Assembly (NCBI RefSeq): GCF_001895045.1
Contig: NZ_BDAM01000005.1
Coordinates: forward strand, 434,001-498,000
DNA from: Rhodococcus coprophilus NBRC 100603
GTDB lineage: Bacteria; Actinomycetota; Actinomycetes; Mycobacteriales; Mycobacteriaceae
DNA length: 64,000 nt
Direction of reading: 5' to 3'
Shown in pieces: positions 6,558 through 15,091 of the stretch. Numbering within the stretch: the first letter of the stretch is position 1; each line of letters begins with the position of its first letter. The translations under genes and the position numbers were made by a program. The notes beneath the pieces were generated by a model. That model saw only the letters and a list, made by a program, of their open reading frames with translations. It ran no database searches and was not told the origin of the DNA.

Positions 6558-8609
6558 TCAACTCTCCGGTGGGGAGGTCACACGCGCGGCGAGGGCGTCC
6601 GGCATGGGCTCGTGCCGGATGTACATGCGCGCGAACTCGGCGGTGCCCTGCGTGACGGCCCGCAGTTCGACGGGGTAGCGGCTCAGCTCGATCTCGGGTA
6701 CTTCCGCGCGCAGCAAAGCGATTCCGGGCTCGGGCGATTCGGTGCCGAGGACTCGGCCACGGCGTGAGGAGAGGTCGCCCAGCACTGCTCCGAGGAACTC
6801 TTCCGGGACGATGACCCGCACTGCGGCGACCGGTTCGAGAATGCGGACGGTGGTGTGCGCCGCGGCATCTCGCAACGCGAGCCCCGCCGCGGCCTGGAAC
6901 GCCGCGTCGGAGGAATCGACCGAGTGGGCTTTCCCGTCGACGAGCGTGACCTGCACGTCCACGAGGGGACGTCCGATCGCGACACCTTTCGCTGCCTGGG
7001 TGTCGATGCCTTTCTCGACCGAGGGGATGAACTGACGGGGAACGGCACCCCCGACGACCTTCTCGGTGAAGACCACGCCGCTCCCGATGGGTAGCGGCTC
7101 GACCTCGATGTCGACCACCGCGTACTGGCCGTGCCCGCCGGATTGCTTGACGAGCCGCCCGTGACCTGCTGCCGGTCCGGCGAACGTCTCGCGGAGAGGC
7201 ACCTTGTACTCCACAGGGTCGACCTGGACACCGTGCCGGGTTTGCAGGCGATCGAGCACCAGTTCGGCGTGAGCTTCGCCGGTGCACCACAGCACGATCT
7301 GGTTGGTATCGGCATTGTGCTCGACGCGCACTCCGGGATCTTCCGCCGCGAGTCGCGACAACGCCTGCGACAGTTTGTCGTCGTCGGTGCGGGTGTGCGC
7401 TTCGATCGCAATGGGCAACAGTGGAGTCGGAACCGGCCACATGTCGAGGTGCGCGGGGTGGTCGGGGTCGTGCAGCACGTCGCCGGGTTGCGCGGTCGCG
7501 AGTTTCCCGACCGACACCAAGTCTCCCGCGACCGCCTCGCCAACCGGACGCTGCTGTTTGCCGAACGGGCTCGTCAGGGCGGGGATGCGTTCGCGTGAAT
7601 CACGGTCACCGCCGGTGAGCCCGACGATCGAGTCGGGGCGGAGCGTGCCGGAGTAGACACGGACGAGGCTGATCCGGCCCACGTATGAATCACCCGCGAC
7701 GCGCACGACCTGGGCCACGAGGTCCGCATCCGGATCACACGCGGGAGCCCCGCGCGCACGGCTGGTGGGATCGGGAAAGCCTGTGGTGATCAGCTCGAGC
7801 AGTTCGACGGCACCGACTCCGTACTCGGTGGCGGGAATCGCGGGATGCAATGCACAGGAGAGTAATTCGCGGGTCAACCCTTCTTCGAGCGAAGCGGTGT
7901 CGAGTTGTTCTCCCGCGACGAACCGCTCCATGAGTGTGTCGTCCTGACCCGAGATCGCCTCCACCAGCGCCTCGCGTGCCTCCTGTGAAACCGGCGACGG
8001 GCTGCCGGGTTCGCCGTAGTGGCGCCCGGTCAGCAATCCGATGGACCCGACCGGGCGATCACCGTCGTAGACGGGATAGCACAGCGCGCGCAGGGTGTCG
8101 GGGCCGAGACCGAACGCGTCGTGGCATTCGGTGAGGACCTCGTCGAAACTCCGGCGGGCGATGTCGAGTTTGTTGACCACGATCGCCCGCGGAATGTTCT
8201 CTTCCTCGCATTCGCGCCACAATGCCTGCGTTGCGGCCGAGATCGGGTCGGTGGACGAGACCACGAACACGGCGGCGTCGGCGGCATGCACCCCGGCCCG
8301 CACTTCGGCGTCGAAGTCGGGATGGCCCGGCGTGTCGATCAGATTGATCTTGATTCCGTTCCACTCGAGGGCGAGCACCGTCAACTGCACCGATCGCTGG
8401 TGGCGTTGTTCGATCTCTTCGTAATCGGACACCGTTGTTCCCTCGGCCGTGCGGCCGGCGCGGCCGACCGCGCCGGTTGCCGCCGCCAGCGACTCGGTGA
8501 GGGTGGTCTTCCCGGTGCCGCTACAGCCGACCAGGACGACGTTGCGGATTCGATCCGGACTGTCGGCGACGGGTGCTTGCCGGCTGCGTGCTGCGGTGCG
8601 ATCGGGCAT
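6558..8609 (-). CDS. Elongation factor G-like GTPase (FusA2 type)
   Basis: A 683-residue translational-GTPase paralogue with the EF-G domain order: G domain (1-270), domain II beta barrel (about 280-370), domain III (390-465), domain IV (470-590) and domain V (590-675). G3 (DTPGHPDF) and G4 (NKLD) are intact. G1 is GCSGTGKT instead of GHIDAGKT, and the switch I/G2 segment reads EEIEQRHQRSVQLT instead of the canonical RGITI-containing sequence. It matches the actinobacterial EF-G-like group (Rv0120c/FusA2), whose role is not settled and which does not replace EF-G. ATG at 8609 has GAGGAG 7 nt upstream. It is divergent from the ArsR regulator and looks monocistronic. Confidence 0.93.
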   Translation of the reverse strand: MPDRTAARSRQAPVADSPDRIRNVVLVGCSGTGKTTLTESLAAATGAVGRAGRTAEGTTVSDYEEIEQRHQRSVQLTVLALEWNGIKINLIDTPGHPDFDAEVRAGVHAADAAVFVVSSTDPISAATQALWRECEEENIPRAIVVNKLDIARRSFDEVLTECHDAFGLGPDTLRALCYPVYDGDRPVGSIGLLTGRHYGEPGSPSPVSQEAREALVEAISGQDDTLMERFVAGEQLDTASLEEGLTRELLSCALHPAIPATEYGVGAVELLELITTGFPDPTSRARGAPACDPDADLVAQVVRVAGDSYVGRISLVRVYSGTLRPDSIVGLTGGDRDSRERIPALTSPFGKQQRPVGEAVAGDLVSVGKLATAQPGDVLHDPDHPAHLDMWPVPTPLLPIAIEAHTRTDDDKLSQALSRLAAEDPGVRVEHNADTNQIVLWCTGEAHAELVLDRLQTRHGVQVDPVEYKVPLRETFAGPAAGHGRLVKQSGGHGQYAVVDIEVEPLPIGSGVVFTEKVVGGAVPRQFIPSVEKGIDTQAAKGVAIGRPLVDVQVTLVDGKAHSVDSSDAAFQAAAGLALRDAAAHTTVRILEPVAAVRVIVPEEFLGAVLGDLSSRRGRVLGTESPEPGIALLRAEVPEIELSRYPVELRAVTQGTAEFARMYIRHEPMPDALAARVTSPPES

Positions 8610-8756
8610 CGGCGTGCTCCTCGAGTGACGTGCGCACAGTCTAAGCGGGTTGTGCCGTGCTCACGGCCGAATATGGTCTTCGGTCAATCATGTTGGCCGA
8701 GCGGCCTATCGGACGATGTGAGGTCACGGGCGCGTGAGGCTTCGTACACTCGGTGC

Positions 8757-9137
8757 ATGACGGTTGACGCGGCCTTCGACTCCGACGATGTGCGCCGGGC
8801 AGCCGCCGCTCTCCGGACGCCCGACATCGGGCAGTGGGCGGATCGCTTCGAACTGCTGTCCGACGTCAACCGCCTGCGGTTGCTGCTGTGCCTGCATCAT
8901 GCGCCCGGGATCTGCGTCACCGACCTGGCGGCGGCGCTCGAAATGACCGGGACCGCCGTTTCCCATGCGCTGCGCCTGCTGCGCAATCGGGGCTGGGTCA
9001 CCGCCGAGCGGGAAGGCCGGCTGGTGAGGTACCGACTGGCCGACCCGACCGTGCACGAACTTCTCCATTCCATCGGAGCCACGCACGAACAAGCTGGTCA
9101 TACGCACGGTCAGCACCACCACCCGGAACATTCGTGA
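8757..9137 (+). CDS. ArsR-family regulator with histidine-rich tail (probable Ni/Co sensor)
   Basis: A 126-residue ArsR/SmtB winged-helix repressor. The DNA-recognition region is ICVTDLAAALEMTGTAVSHALRLLRNRGWV (about residues 53-82), followed by the wing EREGRLVRYRLAD. The tail after the last helix, HEQAGHTHGQHHHPEHS, has six histidines, resembling the extra metal ligands of NmtR-type Ni/Co sensors. It converges end to end on the cbiMNQO cobalt/nickel importer (18 bp apart), so metal control of that operon is a reasonable inference. It contains no cysteine pair typical of ArsR or CadC sites. The ATG at 8757 is consistent with homologue length; no strong Shine-Dalgarno is visible. Confidence 0.87.
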   Translation: MTVDAAFDSDDVRRAAAALRTPDIGQWADRFELLSDVNRLRLLLCLHHAPGICVTDLAAALEMTGTAVSHALRLLRNRGWVTAEREGRLVRYRLADPTVHELLHSIGATHEQAGHTHGQHHHPEHS

Positions 9138-9155
9138 CGTGCCCGAACGGGCGGG

Positions 9156-9920
9156 TCACCCCTCCACCGGGTAGGTGCCGGACGGCGTGAGGCTGAAGCC
9201 CCAGGGGAGCTCGAGGCGGTTCTGCGCGAGGAGCCCGGAATCGGACAATATCGTCTCGATCGGCCCGTCCGCCGCCAGCCGGCCGTCGTTGAGTATCACC
9301 GCACGCGTGCACATCTGCGCGGCGTAGGGCAGGTCGTGGGTGACCATCAGCATCGTGGCGGAAAGACCGAGCAGAACCTCGGCCAGTTCTCGCCGGGACA
9401 CCGGATCCAGATCGTTGGACGGCTCGTCGAGCACCAGAACCTCGGGTCGGCACGACAGCGCCGTGGCGAGTGCCACCCGTCGGCGCTGACCGGCGGAAAG
9501 GTGCACCGTCGTGCGCGCGGAATGCTCTTCCATGCCCACCGCCTCCAGGGCGAACCGCACGCGTGCGCCGAGCTCGGGCTCGGCCACTCCGAAGTTGGCA
9601 GGGCCGAATGCGACGTCCTGGGCGACCGTAGGCATGAACAGCTGGTCGTCGGGATTCTGGAACACGAGACCGACCCGGCTCCGGATCTCCCGGACGGTAC
9701 GCCGCGTGATGGGGGTTCCGCCCACCCGCACCGTCCCGGAGGTGGCGCTCAGCACCCCGTTCAGGTGCAGCATGAGGGTGGTCTTGCCCGAACCGTTGGG
9801 TCCCAGGACGGCGACCCGCTCGCCGGGGGCCACCACGAGATCGATGCCGCGCAGCGCATGGCGGCCGTCGGGGTAGACGTACTGCAACCCTTCGAGTTCG
9901 ATCGCGGGAGTCGCGTTCAC
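9156..9920 (-). CDS. cbiO: Cobalt/nickel ECF transporter ATPase CbiO
   Basis: A 254-residue ABC ATPase, the A component of a group I energy-coupling-factor transporter. Walker A is GPNGSGKT (about residue 40), the Q-loop is FQNPDDQLFMPTVAQDV (the DDQ after the Q-loop is typical of ECF ATPases), the signature is LSAGQRRRVALA, and Walker B is VLVLDEPSNDLDP, with the switch His in MVTHDL. GTG at 9920 was chosen because it forms a GTGA overlap with the stop of cbiQ and has GGAG 6 nt upstream; an ATG at 9932 is the alternative. It is the last gene of the cbiMNQO operon. Confidence 0.94.
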   Translation of the reverse strand: MNATPAIELEGLQYVYPDGRHALRGIDLVVAPGERVAVLGPNGSGKTTLMLHLNGVLSATSGTVRVGGTPITRRTVREIRSRVGLVFQNPDDQLFMPTVAQDVAFGPANFGVAEPELGARVRFALEAVGMEEHSARTTVHLSAGQRRRVALATALSCRPEVLVLDEPSNDLDPVSRRELAEVLLGLSATMLMVTHDLPYAAQMCTRAVILNDGRLAADGPIETILSDSGLLAQNRLELPWGFSLTPSGTYPVEG

Positions 9921-10678
9921 GATGCGCTCCATGCCGCGGCGCACACCGTGCCGGCAAGTACGGCGGGAATCAGGCCGACAACCCATGCCGCGGGGGTCGC
10001 GGTCGAGCCTGTCGCCGGCACCGAACCCGTGAACCCCCGCGAGAGCATGGCCCAGTGGACCCGCTCGCCGCGTTCGTACGCCCGCACGAACAGCGACCCG
10101 ACGCCGCGGGCTGTCGCACCCACCCTGTGGAACATGCGGGGATCGTCGCCTCGCGAGCGCCGGGCGATGTCCATGGTTCTGCCCTCGGCGGCGAGGATGC
10201 CGACGTACCGGAGCATGAGCAGGACAACCGTGGTGATCAGCGGAGGAATGTGCAGGCGGGACAGGCCGGCGGGCAGATCCTGCACCGATGTCGTTGCCGC
10301 GAGGACGAGGGATGCCAGTACGCCCAGCGTGCCCTTGACGACGATGCCCCACGCTGCGTACAGGCCGGGTACGGACAGCGACAAGCCCATCACCTCCACC
10401 CGGTCGCCGGACTCCGCGAAGGGAAGCAGGACCGCGAGAACCAGGAACGGCACCTCGATCAGCATGCGGGGCATCAGCCACGACGCCTGTATGCGCGCTG
10501 CGGCGCACACCGCGACGATGATCGCGAAATAGAGCGCGAACGCCCACATGGCTTCGCGCGGGGTCGCGACCACCACGAAGGTGAACAGGACCGCCCCGAC
10601 GATCTTCACCTCGGTCGGAAGCCGGTGGACGGGCGTGGTGCCGGCGGTCCCGGTGTCGCCGAGCGTCGCGGAATTCAC
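9917..10678 (-). CDS. cbiQ: Cobalt/nickel ECF transporter T component CbiQ
   Basis: A 253-residue integral membrane protein with about six hydrophobic segments. The two cytoplasmic coupling helices that contact the ATPases are recognisable by their A-R-(S/G)-type motifs, ARRSRGDDPR (about 170) and LSRGFTG (about 210). These fit the EcfT family. The 4-nt overlaps with cbiN upstream and cbiO downstream show strict translational coupling. In the complex it transmits ATP hydrolysis by CbiO to the CbiM substrate subunit. Confidence 0.93.
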   Translation of the reverse strand: MNSATLGDTGTAGTTPVHRLPTEVKIVGAVLFTFVVVATPREAMWAFALYFAIIVAVCAAARIQASWLMPRMLIEVPFLVLAVLLPFAESGDRVEVMGLSLSVPGLYAAWGIVVKGTLGVLASLVLAATTSVQDLPAGLSRLHIPPLITTVVLLMLRYVGILAAEGRTMDIARRSRGDDPRMFHRVGATARGVGSLFVRAYERGERVHWAMLSRGFTGSVPATGSTATPAAWVVGLIPAVLAGTVCAAAWSAS

Positions 10679-11061
10679 GGCCAGGTGTTCCCCGTGGATG
10701 CTTCGTGCGCCTGTGGATCGATGCTCGGGGTCGTCCCGCGACGACGGGCGAGCACCATGAACAGCCCGAACGCGACCACCAGCGTGACTACGGCGCCGGC
10801 GATGCCTGCGATACCGGTGGAACCTTCACGCGCGCCGACGCTGTAATCGGCCAGCGGACTGTTTGCGAGCGCGTGATCGGTGGCGCCGGCAGCGGCGCAT
10901 TCACCGGAGAGCACTTCGGCTCCGCCGTCCTCCACTACTTCGCAGCCCCGAACGGTGGCGGCCTCGAGCCCGTCGGGGTCCGGAACGGCGAGGTAGGACA
11001 CGACGCCTGCCAGCAGGAGCACCGCGACTCCCAGAACGACCAGAACTTTCTTCCTGCTCAT
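10675..11061 (-). CDS. cbiN: PDGLE/CbiN-type small subunit of the metal ECF transporter
   Basis: A 128-residue protein with an N-terminal membrane anchor (VLVVLGVAVLLLAGVVSYLAV), the diagnostic PDPDGLEAATV motif just after it, an extracytoplasmic loop and a second membrane helix (IAGIAGAVVTLVVAFGLFMVL). This is the PDGLE-domain form of CbiN/NikN, which assists metal loading of CbiM. The loop has two cysteines (RGCEVVED and SGECAAAG), which might form a disulphide. It overlaps both neighbours by 4 nt. Confidence 0.9.
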   Translation of the reverse strand: MSRKKVLVVLGVAVLLLAGVVSYLAVPDPDGLEAATVRGCEVVEDGGAEVLSGECAAAGATDHALANSPLADYSVGAREGSTGIAGIAGAVVTLVVAFGLFMVLARRRGTTPSIDPQAHEASTGNTWP

Positions 11062-11747
11062 GCCGGACTCCGATCCAAAGCGCGCAACGGTCGAAGCAGG
11101 TAGACGAGGTCCGGTCTCGCCCGGGCGACGGCTATCACCGTCATCGCCGTGATCACGCCTTCACCGATACCGATGAGGACGTGCACCCCGAGCAGGTACG
11201 GGGCGATGGTTCCCAGTGAGCCGGCCGTGCCGCCCACGGCGTATTCGATCAGGAAGCCTGTCGCTGCCAGGACGGTGGCGACCACGGATGCGGCGAACGC
11301 CACGACGCCGATGGAGGGAAGACCCGGGAACCGGCGGATGAGCGGGCGCAGAGCCACTGCGGTGCCGTACCCCGCGGCGACCCCCACCAGCGCCATGTTG
11401 GTGATGTTCATCCCCAGGGCGGTCAGGCCCCCGTCGGCGAAAAGCAGTGCCTGCACGACGAGTACCACCGTCAGGCACAGAGCCGCTGTTGCGGGCCCCA
11501 CGAGGATCGCGGCGAGCGCGCCCCCGAGTACGTGGCCACTGACCCCGGGGAGGACCGGAAAGTTGATCATCTGGAGGGCGAACACGAACGCGGCGACGAG
11601 ACCGGCAAGGGGAGCGGTCTTTTCGTCCAGTTCCATCCTTGCCCGCGGTAGTGCCGCTGCCAGCCCGAGCGCGGCGATCGCGAAGAAAACAGCCGATACC
11701 GGCGCGTTGATCAGACCGTCGCTCATATGCATTGCGGAGACATCCAT
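11058..11747 (-). CDS. cbiM: Cobalt/nickel ECF transporter substrate-binding subunit CbiM
   Basis: A 229-residue integral membrane S component that binds Co(II) or Ni(II). Signs are MHMSDGL near the N-terminus, where CbiM/NikM proteins carry the metal-binding Met-His pair, the segment MINFPVLPGVSGHVLGGALAAILVGP with the conserved histidine ligand, and ALGMNITNMALVG in the middle. GGAGGG sits 7 nt before the ATG at 11747, giving MDVSA before MHMSDG. An in-frame ATG at 11732 would start exactly at MHMSDG, as family members do, but has no Shine-Dalgarno. First gene of the operon; it diverges from the MFS transporter. Co versus Ni cannot be decided. Confidence 0.92.
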   Translation of the reverse strand: MDVSAMHMSDGLINAPVSAVFFAIAALGLAAALPRARMELDEKTAPLAGLVAAFVFALQMINFPVLPGVSGHVLGGALAAILVGPATAALCLTVVLVVQALLFADGGLTALGMNITNMALVGVAAGYGTAVALRPLIRRFPGLPSIGVVAFAASVVATVLAATGFLIEYAVGGTAGSLGTIAPYLLGVHVLIGIGEGVITAMTVIAVARARPDLVYLLRPLRALDRSPA

Positions 11748-12032
11748 GGGGGTTCCCTCCGACGTGGAAGATCTTTCGACCCTACCTGCCCGTCTGAACA
11801 GCTGGACATGTTTTCGAGCGCGTCGTCCGACGCGAATTCTCTTTCGGCATTGAATATTTCGGACAATCGGGACTGTGCGATCGTTCCCGCGCAGGCACTG
11901 CGCGGAGGTTGCCACCGGCACGCGCGACACTCCGGCGGTATACTCTTCCGGTTGCTCAGGGTCGGGCACGACGGGAGGCCGGGACGTCGTGCGTCTCTTT
12001 CCGCATGCGGAAAGTGTTGTGAAAAGGTATCG
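11748..12032. promoter_or_regulatory. Divergent cbiM / MFS intergenic region with hairpin and 18-bp palindrome
   Basis: This 285-bp stretch has no gene. On the MFS side it holds a stem-loop CACGACG (11967-11973) / CGTCGTG (11985-11991), followed at once by a perfect palindrome CTTTCCGCATGCGGAAAG at 11997-12014, which ends 8 nt before the AAAAGG ribosome-binding site of the transporter. On the cbiM side there is a tight inverted repeat CGCGTCG-TC-CGACGCG at 11819-11834. The palindrome is a likely operator. I looked for a cobalamin riboswitch and saw no convincing B12 box. Confidence 0.5.
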
Positions 12033-13340
12033 ATGGCCCACCGCTCCACCCCGTCGCATTTCCGTGTCATGCACGATCTCGTCGGTTCCGCCTACTTTCC
12101 CGTCTCGGCGCTCGCTCGACTGCCGTTGTCCATGCTGGTCATGGGTGTGCTCACCTACGTCGTCGCCTCGTCGTCCGATTTCGCCGCCGCCGGCGTGGCC
12201 GCGGCGGTCACCGGCGTGGGTGTCGCAGTCGGTGCGCCACTGTCCGGCATCGCGTCCGACCGCTGGGGGCAGCGTCCGGCGCTTCTGCTCACCACCCCGA
12301 TCTATGTCGTGGCCGTACTCGCTGTCCTCGCCGCCGGGAGTCCGGCGGGCGGCGCCGGCGGATTGTCACCGAGCCTGCTGGTCGCGTCGTTCATCGCCGG
12401 TCTGGTGGTGCCCCAATGCGGCCCGATGACCCGCGTGCGGTGGATTCGGGGTTTGTCCGCGCGCGGTTCGAACCGGGCCGTGGCGGAAGCTCAGGGCTAC
12501 GAAAGCACGATGGACGAACTCGGGTTCGTTCTCGGTCCGGCACTGGTGGGAATCGTCGCCGCACTGTTCGGTGCCGCCGTTCCGCTCTACGTCCTGATGG
12601 CGCTCACAGCGGTCGTGGTGCCCTGGTTTGCGCTGCACCCCAGTGCGCGGTTCGCATCGCCCGAGAGCGGCAACGGTCCGGCCCCCGGTGAATCACCTTC
12701 CGTCGAGCATGACACCGTGCAGTGGGGTCCGGTCGGCATCCTTCTGGCCGGAATGGTGAGTATCGGAACGATTTTCGGGTCTCTCGCCACGATCGCGACA
12801 GTTTTCGCCGACGAGACCGGACATCCCGGCAGCGGCGGATCGATCTACGCCGCACTCGGACTCGCTTCCGGTGCCGCCGCGCTGAGCGTGTCGCGGTGGA
12901 GTGAACGCATGACGGTGCCTGTGCGGTGGACCGGCTGCGCGGTGCTGCTCGTTCCCGCATTGGCGTTGCTGTGGTTGCCGGGCGCACCGTGGCAGATGGC
13001 CGTCGTCCTGCTGTTCGTCGGCGCGCCGATCGGCCCGGTCCTCGTGACGATTTTCAGGGTGGCGGGCGAGTACACGCCGGCACGGCGACTCGGACTCGTC
13101 ATGACGTTGCTCAGCGCCGGGATCACCACCGGTACCTCTATCGGCAACTGGGTCGGTGGCTCACTCGCCGACGGCGGGGGACACTCCGCGGCGACATGGG
13201 TGGCATTCGGCGCCGGCCTGTCGCTTCTGGCGTGCGGTGTGTGGTTCACGGCTGTGGGATCGGACTCGAAGGTGCGGGGCACGCCCACCGAGCGTGCCAC
13301 CGCGATCCCTTCTACGCGGAAAGTCCTCGAGCATCAATAG
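12033..13340 (+). CDS. MFS transporter
   Basis: A 435-residue membrane protein with about 12 hydrophobic segments in two halves. The loop after the second helix, GIASDRWGQRPALLL, is the major facilitator loop 2-3 motif (G..sDR.G.R). The distribution of hydrophobic segments resembles actinobacterial drug- or metabolite-efflux MFS proteins. ATG at 12033 has AAAAGG 5 nt upstream. It diverges from cbiM, but nothing in the protein points to metal transport. Its stop overlaps the stop of the convergent diflavin reductase by 7 nt. The palindrome just before the ribosome-binding site suggests repression by an unlinked regulator. Substrate unknown. Confidence 0.85.
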   Translation: MAHRSTPSHFRVMHDLVGSAYFPVSALARLPLSMLVMGVLTYVVASSSDFAAAGVAAAVTGVGVAVGAPLSGIASDRWGQRPALLLTTPIYVVAVLAVLAAGSPAGGAGGLSPSLLVASFIAGLVVPQCGPMTRVRWIRGLSARGSNRAVAEAQGYESTMDELGFVLGPALVGIVAALFGAAVPLYVLMALTAVVVPWFALHPSARFASPESGNGPAPGESPSVEHDTVQWGPVGILLAGMVSIGTIFGSLATIATVFADETGHPGSGGSIYAALGLASGAAALSVSRWSERMTVPVRWTGCAVLLVPALALLWLPGAPWQMAVVLLFVGAPIGPVLVTIFRVAGEYTPARRLGLVMTLLSAGITTGTSIGNWVGGSLADGGGHSAATWVAFGAGLSLLACGVWFTAVGSDSKVRGTPTERATAIPSTRKVLEHQ

Positions 13341-15091
13341 ACGTCGCGCACATACCGCTTCTCACGCTTGAGGCCCGTGATGTACTCGGCAGCCTGCTCT
13401 TCGGTCATCCCGCCGTGCTCGGCGACGATCGCGTGGAGCGCGGCGTCGACATCTTTCGCCATGCGGGAGGCGTCACCGCAGATGTAGAAGTGGCCGCCTT
13501 CCTCTAGCCACGCGAACAACTCGGCACCGCGCTCTGTCATGCGGGTCTGCACGTAGATCTTCTCGGCCTGGTCGCGGGAGAACGCGAGGTCCAGCCGGGT
13601 GAGCAGCCCCGAGGCGGTGAACTCGGCGAGTTCGTCCTCGTAGATGTAGTCACAGTCGCGGCGCTGATCGCCGAAGAAGAGCCAGTTCTTCCCGGCTGCG
13701 CCCCGCGCACGTCGCTCCTGGAGGAAGCCGCGGAACGGAGCGATGCCGGTACCCGGCCCGACCATGATCATCGGCACGGTGTCGTCGGACGGGACTCGGA
13801 ACGCCTTGTTCCGCGTGACGAAGATGCCCACCGTGCCGTCGCCGACGCGGTCCGCGAGGTAGGTCGAGCAGACCCCGCGTCGCTCGCGGTCGTCGTCGCC
13901 GTAACGCACCGACGCGACCGTGAGATGGACCGACCCGTCGCACGCGTTCGGACTCGACGAGATGGAGTACGCGCGGTGCTGCAGCGGCCGCAACAGCGAC
14001 AGGAACTCCTCGGCCGTGAGCTCCGGTGCGGGCTCGAGCATCAGGACGTCGAGAATGTCGCGTCCCCAGAGCCATTCGTCGAGTGCCGCCTTGTCGCCGT
14101 GCCGCAGCACATACGTCAGTTCCTCGTTGCGGGTGCGCTTCTCGACTTCCTCGAGCAGATCGACCGACGGTGCGGTGATCTCGTAGTCGTACGTGAGCAG
14201 GTGCGTGAGGGAGGTGTCGAAACCCGAGGGCACCACGGAACCGTCGAGGTGCAGCCTGTCGAGCAGTGCCCGCACGAGGGCGCCGTCGTTGATCGGGACG
14301 ACGTTGAGCGCGTCGCCCGCCTCGTACTCGATGCCCGACTCGCCGAGCGCGAACTCGTAGTGGCGGATCTCCTTTGCCGAACCCGCGCCGGAGAGCACCC
14401 GGTTGGTGGTCAGCGTCGCCGGGTACGGGTTCTTCCGCGTCCATTGCGACTTGGGGCGCGCCGGTGCCGTCGGCGCAGCTGCGGCGGACGAACCCGTGCC
14501 CACGATTCCCTCGACCGCCGCGACGAGCGGCATCGTCTCACCGATCCACGCGGCCGCGGCATCCTCGAAATCGACATCGCAGTCGACGCGCGGAACGATG
14601 CGCCGGGCGCCGAGTTGCTCGAGACGGGTGTCGAAGAGCTTGCCGGCCTGGCAGAACCCGTCGTAACCCGTGTCGCCGAGGCCGAGGACCGCGAAGTGCA
14701 TGCCTTCGAGCCGCGGAGCCGACTCCGCGGACAGCGCGTCCCAGAACAGTTCCGCGTTGTCGGGCATCTCGCCTTCGCCGTAGGTGGACGTGACGATCAG
14801 TACGTGGCCGAGCGAGGCGAACCGGTCGATATCGATGTCGTCGAGCGCGCACACGACCGGCGCGAACCCGTGAGCACGGGCTGCTGTGGCCGCGTCCTCG
14901 GCAATGGCTTCGGCATTGCCGGTCTGCGAGCCGTACAGCACGTGCAGTCCGGGTGCCGAGCCGGTCGTCCCGGCATCGTCGGCGGGACCACCGGCGATCA
15001 GGCGGGTCTGCATGCCCGCGAGGAAACCCGCGAGCCACGACCGCTGGTCGGTGGTGAACGGCGCGTCGAGGGGGATGAAAGGAGTTGTCAT
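13334..15091 (-). CDS. CysJ-type diflavin reductase (FMN/FAD, NADPH), partner of the GOGAT-like protein
   Basis: A 585-residue protein with a flavodoxin domain (about 48-195: LYGSQTGNAE phosphate loop, TSTYGEGEMPDNA, GLGDTGYDGFCQAG), a linker, an FAD-binding domain (about 225-435, HRAYSISSSP) and an NADP-binding domain (VGPGTGIAPFRGFLQERR, FFGDQRRDCDYIYEDEL, YICGDASRMAKDV), ending in an aromatic residue. This is the layout of sulfite reductase alpha subunit and cytochrome P450 reductase: NADPH to FAD to FMN to an acceptor. The ATG at 15091 overlaps the GOGAT-like stop (ATGA), and no sulfite reductase hemoprotein is nearby. The natural inference is that it delivers electrons to the glutamate synthase-like subunit in place of GltD. 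Confidence 0.92.
   Translation of the reverse strand: MTTPFIPLDAPFTTDQRSWLAGFLAGMQTRLIAGGPADDAGTTGSAPGLHVLYGSQTGNAEAIAEDAATAARAHGFAPVVCALDDIDIDRFASLGHVLIVTSTYGEGEMPDNAELFWDALSAESAPRLEGMHFAVLGLGDTGYDGFCQAGKLFDTRLEQLGARRIVPRVDCDVDFEDAAAAWIGETMPLVAAVEGIVGTGSSAAAAPTAPARPKSQWTRKNPYPATLTTNRVLSGAGSAKEIRHYEFALGESGIEYEAGDALNVVPINDGALVRALLDRLHLDGSVVPSGFDTSLTHLLTYDYEITAPSVDLLEEVEKRTRNEELTYVLRHGDKAALDEWLWGRDILDVLMLEPAPELTAEEFLSLLRPLQHRAYSISSSPNACDGSVHLTVASVRYGDDDRERRGVCSTYLADRVGDGTVGIFVTRNKAFRVPSDDTVPMIMVGPGTGIAPFRGFLQERRARGAAGKNWLFFGDQRRDCDYIYEDELAEFTASGLLTRLDLAFSRDQAEKIYVQTRMTERGAELFAWLEEGGHFYICGDASRMAKDVDAALHAIVAEHGGMTEEQAAEYITGLKREKRYVRDVY

Noticed and set aside
11748-12032. Cobalamin riboswitch upstream of cbiM
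   Set aside because: A GCCACCGG-like stretch is present, but the full B12 box and surrounding helices could not be assembled on either strand.
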